Shown here: in pieces, positions 11,738-23,340 of the stretch
How the letters are laid out: each line of letters starts with the position of its first letter
Numbering within the stretch: the first letter of the stretch is position 1
Origin: Ahaetulla prasina
Lineage: Eukaryota > Chordata > Lepidosauria > Squamata > Colubridae
Length of the DNA stretch: 64,000 bases
Assembly: GCF_028640845.1 (NCBI RefSeq)
Contig: NC_080540.1
Coordinates: 261,337,458-261,401,457, forward strand
Direction of reading: 5' to 3'
The notes under the pieces: model-generated
Seen by the model: only the letters and a program-made list of their open reading frames with translations
The model's database searches: none
What the model was told of the DNA's origin: nothing
Position numbers and translations under genes: made by a program

Positions 11738-12869
11738 TTTTCAAGACTTAGGAAGGATGTTGACAATTATCTCTTTCTGCTAAACTATCTGAGGATAAAT
11801 GATACAGCAAAAAAATATAACTGTGTCACCAGAGCCTGGACTTTATGAAAGGAATCTCAAGCCCATGGAAGTTCAAGAGATATTCTTGTCTATCTTTTCC
11901 ATCCATGGAAGAGAATGTAAAAGGGAAAGAATATTGCAGGCAATAACTCATTACACAAATGGTACCAGGGGAAGAAATTTGGTTTCTAGCTTCATTGTCT
12001 GAGTAATCTACATGATGGATTGCTGGCATGAAATGATTATATCTTGTCAGGACAAGTAAAATATATTTGGCCAAAGGATGGCAAGCATGCATTAGGAGGG
12101 CTTTAAACTGAACTGGAGTGCGTATGTATGAGGCAAGAAGTATATAGGAACCAGAAAGAACATTCACTCATAAAATTCATGGTTGCCAGCATATAGGAAG
12201 TGATTTGAGATTTGTATTATTAAGAAGTAGTATAGAAATGTTTTAAATGACATAAGGAGGAATTAAAAATGCAACTAAATTTAATTTGTGTAACAAAGAC
12301 CTAGTGGGATGTCTTCCATGACAGGAAAACAGCAAATAAAAAATAAAATTTATGCCAAAAAGACAGAATCAGTAAAGGGGAGTAAAAATTTAACTGCATA
12401 TTTAAAATTCTATAATATTTTTCTCAGAAGTACAAATGAATGAACATGGTAATGCTGTAGAAATAATTGGGATTAAAGTAAATAGAGAAACAATAAAAAG
12501 ATGTGTGAAAGCATAGTGATGATATAATTATGTTCAATTACTTTGATATCTGATAGGAGGTCAGTTATGTTAAATATGGTCTGGACTTTCTTACTGAGAA
12601 CTTAAAAGCACTTAAATTATCATTTTTTTGTTTTTGATATAGCACAAATTCGGCAAAGAGAAACAAGTCATCCTAGTTCTGGTAGCTGTTACCTACTCAT
12701 CATCAGATACTATTTATCAGAATTGAATCTGAGTTAATTTATTTTCAGTGTCAGTATACTGCTTCAAACTTTGTAAATTCTGAAGAATGCACAATAAACA
12801 TCAAAATATAAATATAACACTCATAAAAAGTTTGCCCACAATAATGCTACAGGCCAAAAGTCTGTTGCA
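11738..12869. other. Unique AT-rich DNA, no gene seen
   Basis: No repeat or exon recognised. The opposing open frames at 11799-12167 show no domain. Confidence 0.45.
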
Positions 12870-13110
12870 ATACTTTATTTATTTACACAAACGTATATGC
12901 TACCCATTTTGCTGAAAAGTTTCTAACATTTTGAAATATAAGTGATGGTGAAGTCAGATATTAGCTCCAAGGAACGGAATTCCAGATATTGGCATGGGGT
13001 GGTGATGATCGTCACTGAAAAGGCCTGATGCCTGTTCTTTAATCTGTCACACTTGGATGGACTCTCAATGTGCTGTCTATAGATGTTTGGACTAGATGGG
13101 CAGAATCATT
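12870..13110 (-). mobile_element. Very old LINE 3' end, probably L2-like
   Basis: A TTTATTTATTTA start, a degraded TATGCTACCCATTTT motif, and later GGAACGGAATTCCAG and GAAAAGGCCTGATGCC resemble, on the minus strand, the conserved 3' UTR of vertebrate L2-like LINEs. Divergence is high and both ends are uncertain. Confidence 0.4.
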
Positions 13111-13204
13111 TATGACAAACAGTTTCTGCTGTTCAGACATTAGGGGGAATTAGAGCTGGGAGAAATATCAGTGTGTTGATTAGACCTGGTAGCTTCATGT
13201 AGAT

Positions 13205-13332
13205 CAGGGGTGTCAAACTCATGGGCCAGATGCATCATGTGCTGGCCATGCCCATGCCCAGTTTAGTGAAGGGGAAAAAAGTCAGTATCTGTCATTTGAC
13301 GCTGCTGTGATGCCGTGAGTTTGACACATCTG
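13205..13332 (+). mobile_element. hAT-type MITE, copy 2
   Basis: Same family as the copy at 11607. It starts CAGGGGTGTCAAACTC and ends GAGTTTGACACATCTG. Flanking 8-mers ATGTAGAT and AGGTAGTT match at six of eight positions, which fits a decayed target duplication. It has the shared core TGCTGGCCATGCCC and CAGTTTAGTGAAGGGG. Confidence 0.88.
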
Positions 13333-14197
13333 AGGTAGTTACATAGCATTAGAAGTCAAAAAACAGCATATAGAACCCAACAATACAACTGCTGGAAGGT
13401 ACACATGCAATCATCAAATATTCCTCCCAGACCATTGCAAGTAGGACAGGATGACTTAACTTCCAATTTATAGAGACAATCCAGGAAGACATTTAGGGCG
13501 GTGGTATCAAACATAGTTGAGGGATTACGCAGAATTAACAGAATCATATTTTGCTGTTTTTCGCTCTATCAGAGTCCATTGCAGTTGGGCAGTTAAGTCA
13601 AATAAGTATAAATAAGAGATAATGTTTGCCATGATGATTCTGTCACAAACCAAGCCTGAACTTCCAATCCATTTCCAGTTCTGGATTAATCCATTGAACC
13701 CTGGATTAAGAATAGTTGCCTAGCTTGGTCTTCTAGTAACACTCCTAGCTCTGCTGTCTTTAGAGCAGAACTGATTTAAAATTACATGGCTTTGCCATGG
13801 TTCAGTTTCATCCATAAAACTAAATGTATTTTTCTGTGCCAGCCAAATTTTTGGTTGGATATACGGTACCTCTTCTGATTTCATCTTCTGATCAAACATT
13901 TGCACATCCCTACGGAGTCCCCTTAAAAAAAAAAGAGCTGCATTGATCTAATCTTTATTTATTATGTTTTATTTCATAACTGGAATTATTACTACAGTCT
14001 TCTGGTTTGCACATTTAACGGCAACTGCAAATGTCTTAACCAATTCTTAATGTGGTATCATAAGCACCAGTGAAAAATGCAGGAAGTTATGATTAAATAT
14101 TTGTTACTATCCAGGAAGAACTGATATTCTGAATAATGTTACCTACATAGTAATAGCTAAGTATACATTTCTTAATGGGTAGTCAAACACAAATTCA
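13333..14197. other. Unique DNA, no gene seen
   Basis: No repeat family or exon recognised. Confidence 0.45.
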
Positions 14198-14280
14198 TGT
14201 GTGTGTGTGCAGGTGTATATGTATTTATATGTACGTATCTGTCTGTATGTGTGCAGGTGTATGTGTTTACACATATATAC
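14198..14280 (+). repeat. Degenerate TG/TATG microsatellite
   Basis: A GTGTGTGTGTG core is followed by TATGTATTTATATGTA and a repeated GTGTGCAGGTGTAT unit (14205 and 14249). This is an old, imperfect tandem array. Confidence 0.75.
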
Positions 14281-14944
14281 AAATGAGCTTGAAATTAGTG
14301 GCTTAAAATATTGCTTATTATAGAGATTTTCTTTTCACCCTTTTCCTCTGAATTCATGTATTACTTTATATTTTTCAACCCCTCCCTGCCCTAGTCTGAG
14401 ATTTGACACTTGCTAACATTTGGGCATAAACAGATAAAAGATGAATTTTGACTCCTTGTCAAGTAACCTTGAAATTTCTAAATAAAGATAGAACAACCAT
14501 ACATGATAATACACCAGCTTTTTAAGGCTGCAACAGAAGAAGACTCACCTCTAAATATTTGTAATCTTTCATGATGTTTTAAAGGTCAGAGCTTTCTAAG
14601 CACCATACTATAGAGACCATTTTTAAGTTCAATAGCTAGTTGTTTTTGTTATGTGCAGCATCCTTTGGCATTGTTTCAGAATTTAAGAAAATATAGGTTA
14701 AACTTAGTTAGGATATACCAGAAACATAAATAAGCTATTCAAAAAACAACAGCTATTGGTATTCACAGCTCAAACCTCCAAACTAAACATAGAGGCTCTA
14801 TTTAAAATTTGCCTCTAAACTGTAATTTTCAATGCACCAGAAATAAGAAATAATTAAATGCATGATGAATAGCCATATACTCAGTAGAGTTAAATTATGT
14901 TGAATTGGGTTTTATCTTGTCCTCATCTATTTATTTGTCCCTCC

Positions 14945-15250
14945 AAGGACCTGGGACAGGAGACAGCTCCAAACTTGATTGCAGAAAATATGACTTCAGC
15001 AACAGAGTGGTCAATGCCTGGAATGCACTAGTTGACTCTGTGGTTTCATGCCAAAACCCCCAAAATTTGAACCTAAGACTGTCTACTGTTGACTTCATCC
15101 CATTCCTAATAGGTCTGTAAGGGGCGTGCATAAGAACACCAGCGTGCCTACCATCCCTGTCCTAATGTTTGCTCTATTTGTATCTAGTTTATGTATCCAA
15201 TCCATGTTTATACTTATTACCTAATATGTTCTTGACAAATAAATAAATGC
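14945..15250 (+). mobile_element. CR1-group LINE 3' end, GGCGTGCATAAG family
   Basis: Encodes the C-terminal end CRKYDFSNRVVNAWNAL of a CR1-group LINE, then a 3' UTR with GGGGCGTGCATAAG, and ends in TTGACAAATAAATAAAT. The same coding end and UTR occur at 61254-61869, with UTR-only or near-UTR copies at 46966 and 58245. It is 5'-truncated near 14945. I could not fix the exact clade (CR1, L2 or a relative). Confidence 0.8.
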
Positions 15251-16065
15251 TATTGTTTAATAATATAAAAACGTATCATTGTAAGATGTTCCAAGAGAAG
15301 TTGCCTTCTGCAATTGACTGATGGAGATTTTGTCAATGCTGATGGTGTTCAAATGATATTCTTGATGTTCAGGACCTCCTTAGGTTTACTCTGGCAGCAG
15401 GAAATTATGTAAGAAGATCATTTGTCTGTCTGTCTGCCTGCTTGCCTATCTTCTTAATCTTTTATTTACTGTTCTCTATTTCTTATCAAATGATGTGATA
15501 AGCAAGCTCATTGAACTTCTATAGCTTCTTTAGCCCGGCTTCCAGGGAAATAGCATGTTTATTTCTTAAACTTGGTAGCAAAAAAACAAACAAATATAAA
15601 CCAACCTAGTTAAAGACATACTTCATGGATAAGGCCAATTTAATTATATCGATATTATCAACAAGAACCCAGTTTTCATCCTTCATACTTGTTATTTGAT
15701 TTTATCATTCTTGAGAGAACTCCAGAGTTCACCAAGGCTGTGCCCTCCTTCAAACATAACATCTATGCATGGCTTATAAATGAATTCATTATGTATAACA
15801 TACACAAAATATTCATGGTATGGAAGCCCTGGTATTCAGCACACGAAGAAAATGAAGTCACCAGACTTTCTAAAATGTTTTCTTTAGTGTCAGTTCATTG
15901 CAGCAAATAATGAACCACAGCCTTTCCTTCTTACCATGCATATCTGGGATAGCTGACATGGATTTGAAATGACTTAAATGTTTCTCCGCCTACTGCAAAA
16001 TACTTTCAGAACATAAAGAAAAGATTATTATTTTGCATGATTTTAAAAGCACTGATACTTTTGGC
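15251..16065. other. Unique DNA with a short TGTC/TGCC tract
   Basis: Apart from degenerate TGTC/TGCC units at about 15422-15450, no repeat family or gene was recognised. Confidence 0.45.
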
Positions 16066-16217
16066 ATGAGCCAGCTGGTAACTTTAGGCCAGTCATTCTC
16101 GCTCAGCTCTAGGAAGCAGGTAATGGCAAACCACTTTTGAACTCTTGCCAACCAAACTGCAGGGACTAGTTCAGACAGTTATCAGGAATCAAAAACTGTT
16201 TTGAAAGCACAAAAAAG
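16066..16217 (+). mobile_element. tRNA-derived SINE, body and 3' part
   Basis: Contains GCCAGCTGGTAACTTTAGGCC, GCTCAGCTCTAGGAAGCAGG, AATGGCAAACCACTTTTGAA and TGCAGGGACTAG. These are typical body blocks of a squamate tRNA SINE. The tRNA head is lost. Confidence 0.7.
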
Positions 16218-17218
16218 GCATAATTTATCTGAAGGATATCAAGTTCAGGCAGATTCTTTTGTAGTATTAATATTTTGAAGTCATTGTAACAATCTTTTAA
16301 AAAAATATTGATTAGTGTAGTATATTGCGAAGTAGCAGATCAAAGTAGTGTGACCTTTCAGCAGATGGAAATATTGTCAATGCACAGTTTTTCTAAGTGC
16401 CATCCAATATTTTTTGGTATGACTGGTGGATTTCAATTTTGGATGAAGCTTCTTCAAACCTGCAACAGGACCATCTCCTAGATCATCAATATGCTTTCAA
16501 AAAGGTTACCAGTAATGCCTATGTAGATCATCCATGTACTGTTTACAGAAACCCAGTTGTTTCTATTTCTTTCTCATCTTAATTACTCTGCTTTAAGCTT
16601 AAAGGACTAGAAGTCTTAGCTTTGTATCAGCCACAGTTATGCAGCAGGTTAGAGTTTACAAACTGCAGGAGATAGGAGGTTTGATGATTCTCCTGGGCCG
16701 AACACAGATGTTCTTCTGTTAAAAGCCTACTTAAACTCCCATTTGCCTCAGAAGCAGTGAGATAACCCTTAAAGTAGACATGGGAGGCATAATGCATCAG
16801 TCAAAAGAGAAAAAAGAAGTTAAGTACCTATATTGGCATATGTCTTGGATTTTATATTGTCATTATACAATCCAACAAACATTGTTTAGCATCCTCATTT
16901 AGTAGAAAAGCACACATGATGAATTTCTTTTAGTAATGTTGATATTATTACACTTATACTTCCATGTCTCTGTTTTTGAATATGCTTTAGCTAAAAGGAG
17001 GTACTAGATTATTTAATGTCCTCTGAAAAAAATATATCAGTATCTTTTGTACCCCCTTCTATTATAAACACAATTTTTCCTCATGCCTTGGGTTGCTACT
17101 GCTATTTTCTTTTTCTTTTAAGTGCTCTTTACATACACTTCCAGATTCAGATCCAGAATGGGCCGTGGTTTTTTGGTCTCTTAAAGACCAAATAGGGAGA
17201 ATGATGCAGCTTGAAGTT
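16218..17218. other. Unique DNA, no gene seen
   Basis: No repeat family or exon recognised. Confidence 0.45.
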
Positions 17219-17353
17219 CAGGGGTGTCAAATTCGCAGCCTGATGGGCGGATACGTCATGTGCTGGCCACCCTCATCCCCGTTTTAGCGAAGGGGGGGAA
17301 AGTCATGATAAGTCATGTGATGACAACATGATGATGCAAGTTTGATACCCCTG
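17219..17353 (+). mobile_element. hAT-type MITE, copy 3
   Basis: Starts CAGGGGTGTCAAATTC and ends AAGTTTGATACCCCTG, the best-preserved ends of the three copies. Flanking 8-mers TTGAAGTT and TTGTAGTT match at seven of eight positions. At 135 bp it is the longest of the three copies and shares the TGCTGGCCAC and GTTTTAGCGAAGGGG core. Confidence 0.92.
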
Positions 17354-18052
17354 TTGTAGTTGATCAGGTTTGGCCACGTAGTTTAAGTTACTGAAGAGAA
17401 ACTTTAAAATGTGCTTAAAATAGAAAAGAAGATTGGATTCATACACATTACACTATCTACAATGTTGGTCTTCCCATAAGATGTTAATCATGACTTATAA
17501 CTTCACGTGATGTATATTTCTAGCTAACTGTTCAAGAGCCTGTGATTAAACATGTTCATAAATTTTTGAGATCTTTCAAAAACACAATTCCAAATGAAAT
17601 ATAGGTTTGGGAGCATAGCAATTCAATTCTTCTTAATCTCCAGTTTAAATTTATATTCTTTTATTTTAACACTAGGAGTTACAATCTCACATGATAGTAG
17701 GCACATCCCAAGTTGAAGTAATACTGCAGAAATTCAACTGAAATGAATAGCCCTGCACATGTGCACCACTATGATCGTGCACAGCTCCCAACTTTTCAAT
17801 GGGGTTTGTTCAGAGGACCTTCCTACTCAATTGTGCCTACTAATTCTTTATTATAGTAATCACAGAAGGAGAGCAATGCAGGCAGTGGAGATACAATTAG
17901 ATTATGTGCAATTTTAAGAAAAATTATACATTTCAAAATAGTATCGTCAACTACACCCAGCTGGTTTGCAATCAAGTGCTTTTGTCTTATCAAGTCCTAA
18001 TAGATTCTCAAAATAAATGTTGTGTTCTTTTAACATGAAAAGTTAACACAAA

Positions 18053-18053
<1 letters not shown>
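17354..18053. other. Unique DNA, no gene seen
   Basis: No repeat family or exon recognised. Confidence 0.45.

Positions 18054-18092
<39 letters not shown>
18054..18092 (+). repeat. (CA)n microsatellite
   Basis: About nineteen uninterrupted CA units. Confidence 0.97.
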
Positions 18093-18642
18093 GTTTCCAT
18101 ATTTATGAGACATGTAGAAAAAGAAATGTGGAAGCTGCCAGCAGAAACAGGGAAAAAGTGAGTATGCCATTTCTTAGGAAGTAAGCAATAGTTAGATATG
18201 AAAACTGATATGAAGATGAATATAAGTATTAGTATAACCCTACACTATAATGGTTTTTAATTTTATGTCAGTAAAATGTGCATTAACAATTGATTTAGAC
18301 AAAATTCAATTGGAGTTGACTTGCTACCAGGCTTTTTACATAACAGCAGTGTAATGCTGGTTCAATGGATTGTGTGAAAGAGGTCTGGGCTTCAACATAT
18401 TGACGATCTAAAGTTGGTAACAATATTTACATTTTTCTGTGTCTATTATTTTTTGCCATCTAGTGGCTGTTTGGATTTTTGCATTTTAGAATAAAACCAA
18501 GGTAATTACAGTGTAAGGTAGAGCTTGAGTGCAATAGAGTATAATCAGAATGGGCCAAAAGATGATAGTGTTATTTGAAAATAAAGAATTGGAAATCCTG
18601 GCCCATGTGTCTGTTCTGGTTTGGCTGAACTAAGTTTTTATA

Positions 18643-18739
18643 TATATAAAGTGAGTGTGTGTGTGTGTGTGCACGCACACACACACACACAGATAGATAG
18701 GTAGGTAGGTAGGTAGGTAGGTAGATAATAGATAGATAG
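18643..18739 (+). repeat. Compound TA/GT/AC/GATA/GGTA microsatellite
   Basis: TATATATA is followed by a GT run that turns at GTGCACGC into an AC run, then GATA and GGTA (about six units), then GATA again. The GT run followed by an AC run is self-complementary and could fold into a hairpin. Confidence 0.95.
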
Positions 18740-21214
18740 CCATAATAACATAGAACATTTTCTTCTGAGGGAAAATAAGTTGTTCTTGACTAGATTGGGG
18801 AGAAGGAAAAGAGAAATTTTTACCAGGTCAATCCCAAAAAAGGATTAGTTCCATAGCTCTTACTGGAAACTAAGCTGGGCATATTATATATTTTCAGTAT
18901 AATTAAATTTCCCTATATCTGTAGCACTCCTGCTCCAGTGAAATGGAGATGTAATACATCGGCCTCTAATACAAATTCCTGCAAGGATCAGTGAAGCTAT
19001 AAAAAAAGCTATACTTTATACGGTTCATGAAAAAAATAACCCTGCCATGGCTGTAACAGAATAACACTTTCATTAGCACCAATCAAAATGGCACAAACAA
19101 GTGTGCAAGAATAGGAATTCTTCAAAATGCTTTACCCAGAAAGATGCTATAGAAAGAGGTAAAGAACACAAAATAAGACAGTTGAGAGGATAAAAAAAGG
19201 TACTGAAATTCCTCAGCTTGTAAGAAAATGATCGTATAAATGCTCATTCAACATAAAGTTTAAATTGGTTTGAGCTGTTCTAAGTAAAAGCAAATTAGGA
19301 CCAATGTGCCAGAGTGCTATCCAATGAATCAAATGATTAGCAGAAATGTTAATGTTAATCCAAATGTCTCCATAGCCAGTGAAACCACATTTTTTCTGGA
19401 GTGTCCTCCTTTCTGCAAAACCCCACCCCCAAAACAAACAAACAAACATCCACAAGAGAAGTGGGGAAAAAAATAAGATGGCAGCCACAATGATACAATA
19501 GTGCCCCACTGCTTTTTAATGTGAATTATATAAATTATATAGATAAAAGGTATAACTTTAATCACCTAGTTAATAACTACCATCTCGACTTTTTTGACTT
19601 CTCCCTGCAGATGCTTCTGAGCAATCCTCAATCCAAATTCTTTGATTTTCTGCTCTAGAAAAAGGGCAAGTGATGGATATATTCTGAGCAAGAATTTCTG
19701 CAAGAAATGAAATAAGAACAGATTTGCTGGCTCCTTTGATCTCTGTCTTTCTGAGAACTGACTCTATTACAGATGAAGAAAGGATGAATTTTTCATTTCC
19801 ATTGCTAACGTCCCCATTTGATTCTCATTACAATAAGTAAACAAGATTAAATGGCAAATCCTACAGTTCAGAGTAAAGCACAACGGTAAGCTCTCTTTGA
19901 GCAAATACACTACAAGTGTATTAACTGTCATCTATTCCTTCTACTGCCGAGATATTTCTCTTTTATGCTATTTGGAGGGAGACTGTATTGGCAGGTCCAA
20001 GTCAACGATGGCAAAAGACTTCTTTTTCCACCGGGCCACTTTTAGTTTAAACGCTTATTTGCAGTCTCAGCAAGCCGGAGTGAAGAATTTTATCCTCTTT
20101 GGCTTGTTTCTGAATACTAACTAGCTGGCCCAGGCGAGGCTCTCTAAAGAGTGAAACTGCATGAACGGCATACTGCATTTGACACAGTCAGGCAGCAGAA
20201 GAGAAAAACAAAAGTCTTATTCACAGTTGAAGCCTCTGATATACTCACCCAACCCCCAGCTCCTTTTAAATATCAAGAGAAAGGGAAAACTCATGAATCC
20301 CGGCCTGAATGCCTGAGGTTGTCAGACCAAAGAGTTTGGAATGACAGCTGACTGTCAGCACAATACTCTGGCTGCTCCAGAGGTATCACTTCATGGAATT
20401 GTTCAAACAGAAAGGGAGAGAAACGTGGGTGTCCAGAAACACTTCAGCTCTTCAAAAGTGGCAGTTTATTCGGAGGAGGGGGCTGCTAATTGATTTAGGC
20501 CTCCTTTGGGTAGAGGCTTACCTGGTGGTAACTCGGAGTGCACTCAATGGGTTTGGCTTCAGAGAAGAGCAAGCGCTAGTTGAAAAATGAATAATTCTAA
20601 TGTGCTTCTTGCACAGCTGAAAAGTGTTATTGATCATGTGGATTTGCAACAATTATTCCTTCAGGAGCACTTTTCCCCTCTAAAAAAGAATGCTGCAGTA
20701 ATAGAGGAATTTCTCCTAATATTTTTGCTCCAATTATTATGTAAAGAGGTATGCCCATTTGGAAGACTGAGGAAAGGATTATGCAGAGAAAAAAAAGCCG
20801 TAACGGGCAAAATGTTTTAAATATACTGTTTATGTTCAGCCTTGTTTCAAAATATCATTGTGTAAACATGTCTTTCTTGATTGCCTAAATCTCGACATCT
20901 TTGCTGTTTGAATATATGATCAGGCTGCCTTTTTTTAAAGTTACAGCTACCAATATTTGTTAGTTCTGAAATATTACTTGAAATTTTGATATCTCCATAA
21001 ACCTATAAAAATGATGTTCGGGCTCTCTGAAAATGATTGAAAAAAAGAAGACAAAGAGAAATGCATTCCAGGTTGGTGTGTTACTTATTGACATGCTTTC
21101 TAGACTAAAATTTGAATGGCAACTTAAGCACTCTTTGAAATGGCAGAGGCTGGGTAGTTAGGATGGATCAGCCTTTGGATAAGGTCACTATAGTCTGCTA
21201 TTTTTTGTATAGAC
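18740..21214. other. Unique DNA, no convincing gene
   Basis: No repeat family recognised apart from a short CAAA run near 19435. Consecutive plus-strand open frames of 65-77 codons between 19897 and 20820 lie in different frames and show no domain. A conserved non-coding element is possible but cannot be judged from one sequence. Confidence 0.4.
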
Positions 21215-21284
21215 CAGGGGTAAGCAACTACTACGGCAACTTTATGGCCTGTGGATTTCAACTCCCAGAACTCCCAGCCATGCC
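21215..21284 (+). mobile_element. hAT-like MITE fragment
   Basis: Starts CAGGGGTAAGCAACTAC and contains GGATTTCAACTCCCAGAACT. The second motif also occurs, on the other strand, at 52620-52694 and within the hAT element at 32671. It directly abuts the BovB LINE. No second terminus is visible, so it is a fragment. Confidence 0.6.
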
Positions 21285-21703
21285 AGACCATTTCTTCCCC
21301 GTCTATCTGCCAGGAATTGAGAGGGCCGGATGCCATGATCTTAGTTTTCTTAACGTTGCATTTCAAGACAACTTTTGCACTCTCCTTCTTCACCCGCATC
21401 AGGAGGCTCTTTAGTTCCTCTTCACTTTCTGCCATTAAAGTGGTATCATCTGCATATCTGAGGTTGTTGATATTTCTCCCGGCAATCTTAATTCCAAGTT
21501 TTGATTCATCTAGCCCCGCCTTTCACATGATGTTCTCTACATATAAGTTAAATAGGCAGGGTGACAGTATACAGCCTTGCCAGACTTCTTTTTCAATTTT
21601 GAACCAATCAGTGGTTCCATGTCCAGATCTCACTGTTGATTCTTGACCTGCATATAGGTTTCTCAAGAGACAAATAAGATGGTCTGGTACTCCCATCTCT
21701 TTA
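21285..21703 (-). mobile_element. BovB (RTE) LINE, 3' half of split fragment
   Basis: On the minus strand this encodes part of the BovB reverse transcriptase region (MAESEEELKSLLMRV, KTKIMASGP, SWQIDGEEM), typical of BovB in squamates and ruminants. Sequence continuity shows that 23145-23340 is the upstream continuation. The two halves were one element before the L2-like LINE at 21704-23144 landed in it. Both BovB ends are truncated. BovB supplies the RT used by some squamate SINEs. Confidence 0.92.
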
Positions 21704-22000
21704 TTTATTATTTATTTATTTATTTATTTGATTTCTATACCGCCCTTCTCCCGCAGGACTCAGGGCGGTTTCCAGCCAGATAAAACACAATTATACATAT
21801 AATATAAAAATTTAAAAAGTCTATTAAAAAACTAATTCAATTTGGCCGAATTAAAACTTAAAAACAAGAATAAAACTATAATAAACCCCTATTAAAATTA
21901 CTAATTACTTCAAGCCAGCCCTGCGCGGTAGAATAAAAACGTCTTCAACTCGTGACGAAAGGTCCGGAGGTCAGGGAGTTGTCGTAATCCTGGAGGCAGC

Positions 22001-23061
22001 TCATTCCAGAGGGCAAGTGCCCCCCCCAGAGAAGGCCCTCCCCCTGGGGGTTGCCAGTATGCCCTCCCTATGGGAGCGCATAGGTCGATGGGAGGCTATA
22101 GGTGGCAGAAGGCGGTCCCATAAATAACCCGGTCCTATGCCATGGAGCGCTTTAAAGGTGGTAACCAACACCTTGAATTGCACCCGGAAGACCACAGGAA
22201 GCCAGTGCAGCTTGTGCAGGAGAGGTGTTATATGGGAGCCTTGAGTTGCTCCCTCTATCACCCGTGCAGCCGCGTTCTGGACCAACTGGAGCCTCCAGGT
22301 GCTCTTCAAGGGGAGCCCCATGTAGACAGCATTACAGTAGTCCAGACGGGAAGTGACGAGGGCATGAGTGACCGTGCATAGGGAATCCTGGTCTAGAAAG
22401 GGGCGCAACTGGCGTATCAGGCGTACCTGATAGAAAGCTCCCCTGGAGATGGTCGTCATATGTTCTTCAAAGGACAACCGTCCATCCAGGAGGACACCTA
22501 AGTTGCGAACCCTCTCCATTGGGGCCAAGACTCGCCCCCAACAGTCAGCGATGGCTTCAACTGACTGTACTGGGATGCCGGCATCCACAGCCACTCAGTC
22601 TTGGAAGGGTTGAGTCGAAGCCTGTTCTTCCCCATCCAAACCCGCACGGCCTCCAGACACCGGGACATCACTTCAATGACTTTGTTTGGGTGGTTGGGGG
22701 TGGAAATGTATAGCTGAGTATCATCAGCATACAGATGGTATTGCACCCCAAAACCACGAATGATCTCACCCAGCGGCTTCATATAGATGTTGAACAGGAG
22801 AGGCGAGAGAACCGACCCCTGTGGTACCCCACACATGAGGTGCCTTGCGGCCGATCTCTGCCCTCTTGCCAGCACTGTCTGGCAAGAGAGAGAGAGAGGA
22901 GAGAGAGGAGAGAGAGGAGGTGAACCACTGAAAAACTGTGCCCCCCCACTCCTAAACCCCCCAGCCGTTGCAGCAAGATACCATGGTCGATGGTATCGAA
23001 AGCCACTGAGAGATCTAATAGGACCAGGGCAGAGGAGTGTCCTGAGCCCTCCAGAGATCAT
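22001..23061 (-). pseudogene. L2-like reverse transcriptase remnant
   Basis: Two open pieces remain. 22498-23061 (187 aa) has [11 protein letters not shown] (about 77-87) and the catalytic box YADDTQLY (111-118). 22001-22594 (197 aa) has [25 protein letters not shown] and KLHWLPV, the C-terminal region of L2-type ORF2. The two overlap in different frames, so a frameshift separates them. Between motif A (AFDTIDH, read in the 22779-23006 frame) and motif B a GA/CT simple repeat at 22881-22920 replaces normal coding sequence. The enzyme would copy element RNA at a nicked target; this copy cannot. Confidence 0.85.
22881..22920 (+). repeat. (GA)n-rich tract inside L2-like RT
   Basis: GAGAGAGAGAGAGG units interrupt the region between RT motifs A and B. 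The translated LSPLSPLSL peptide is the repeat and not enzyme sequence. Confidence 0.85.
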
Positions 23062-23144
23062 CTACCAATGCGACCAAAGCCCAGGCTGTACCCAGGCCTG
23101 AAACCAGACTGGAACGGGTCTAGATAGACAGTTTCATCCAGGTA

Positions 23145-23340
23145 CTTTAAGAACTTGCTACAATTTATTGTAATTACTACAATTTGTTGTGATTCACACA
23201 ATCAAAGGCTTTAGAATAGTCAATGAAGCAGAAGTAGATGTTTTTCTGGAACTCCTTAGCTTTCTCCATGATTTAGCGTATGTTGGCAATTTGATCTCTA
23301 GTTCCTCTGCCTCTTTGAAATCCTATCTGTACTTCTGTAC
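23145..23340 (-). mobile_element. BovB (RTE) LINE, 5' half of split fragment
   Basis: Continues the BovB sequence of 21285-21703 after the L2-like insertion (ATCAAAGGCTTTAGAATAGT, AGCAGAAGTAGATGTTTTTC, ATGTTGGCAATTTGATCTCT). Near its left end CTACAATTTATTGTAATTA is followed by CTACAATTTGTTGTGATT, an approximately 19-bp tandem duplication. BovB similarity stops near 23340, where the element is 5'-truncated. Confidence 0.9.

Larger units (their letters stand above)
21704..23144 (-). mobile_element. L2-like LINE inserted into BovB
   Basis: Minus-strand LINE with an ATTTATTT tail at 21700-21732. Next comes a 3' UTR with CCGCCCTTCTCCCGCAGGACTC, then coding sequence. It is 5'-truncated within the RT, at a segment reading YLDETVYLDPFQSGF. 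A CTTTA direct repeat (left about 21699-21703, right 23145-23149) is consistent with a short target duplication. The same 3' UTR is present at 56230-56524. Confidence 0.9.

Noticed and set aside
19897..20820. Run of four plus-strand frames (65-77 codons) as a decayed gene
   Set aside because: The frames differ in phase, show no domain, and composition is not clearly coding. Comparative data would be needed.
22142..23101. Plus-strand frames opposite the L2-like LINE
   Set aside because: They are antisense shadows of the minus-strand RT remnant.
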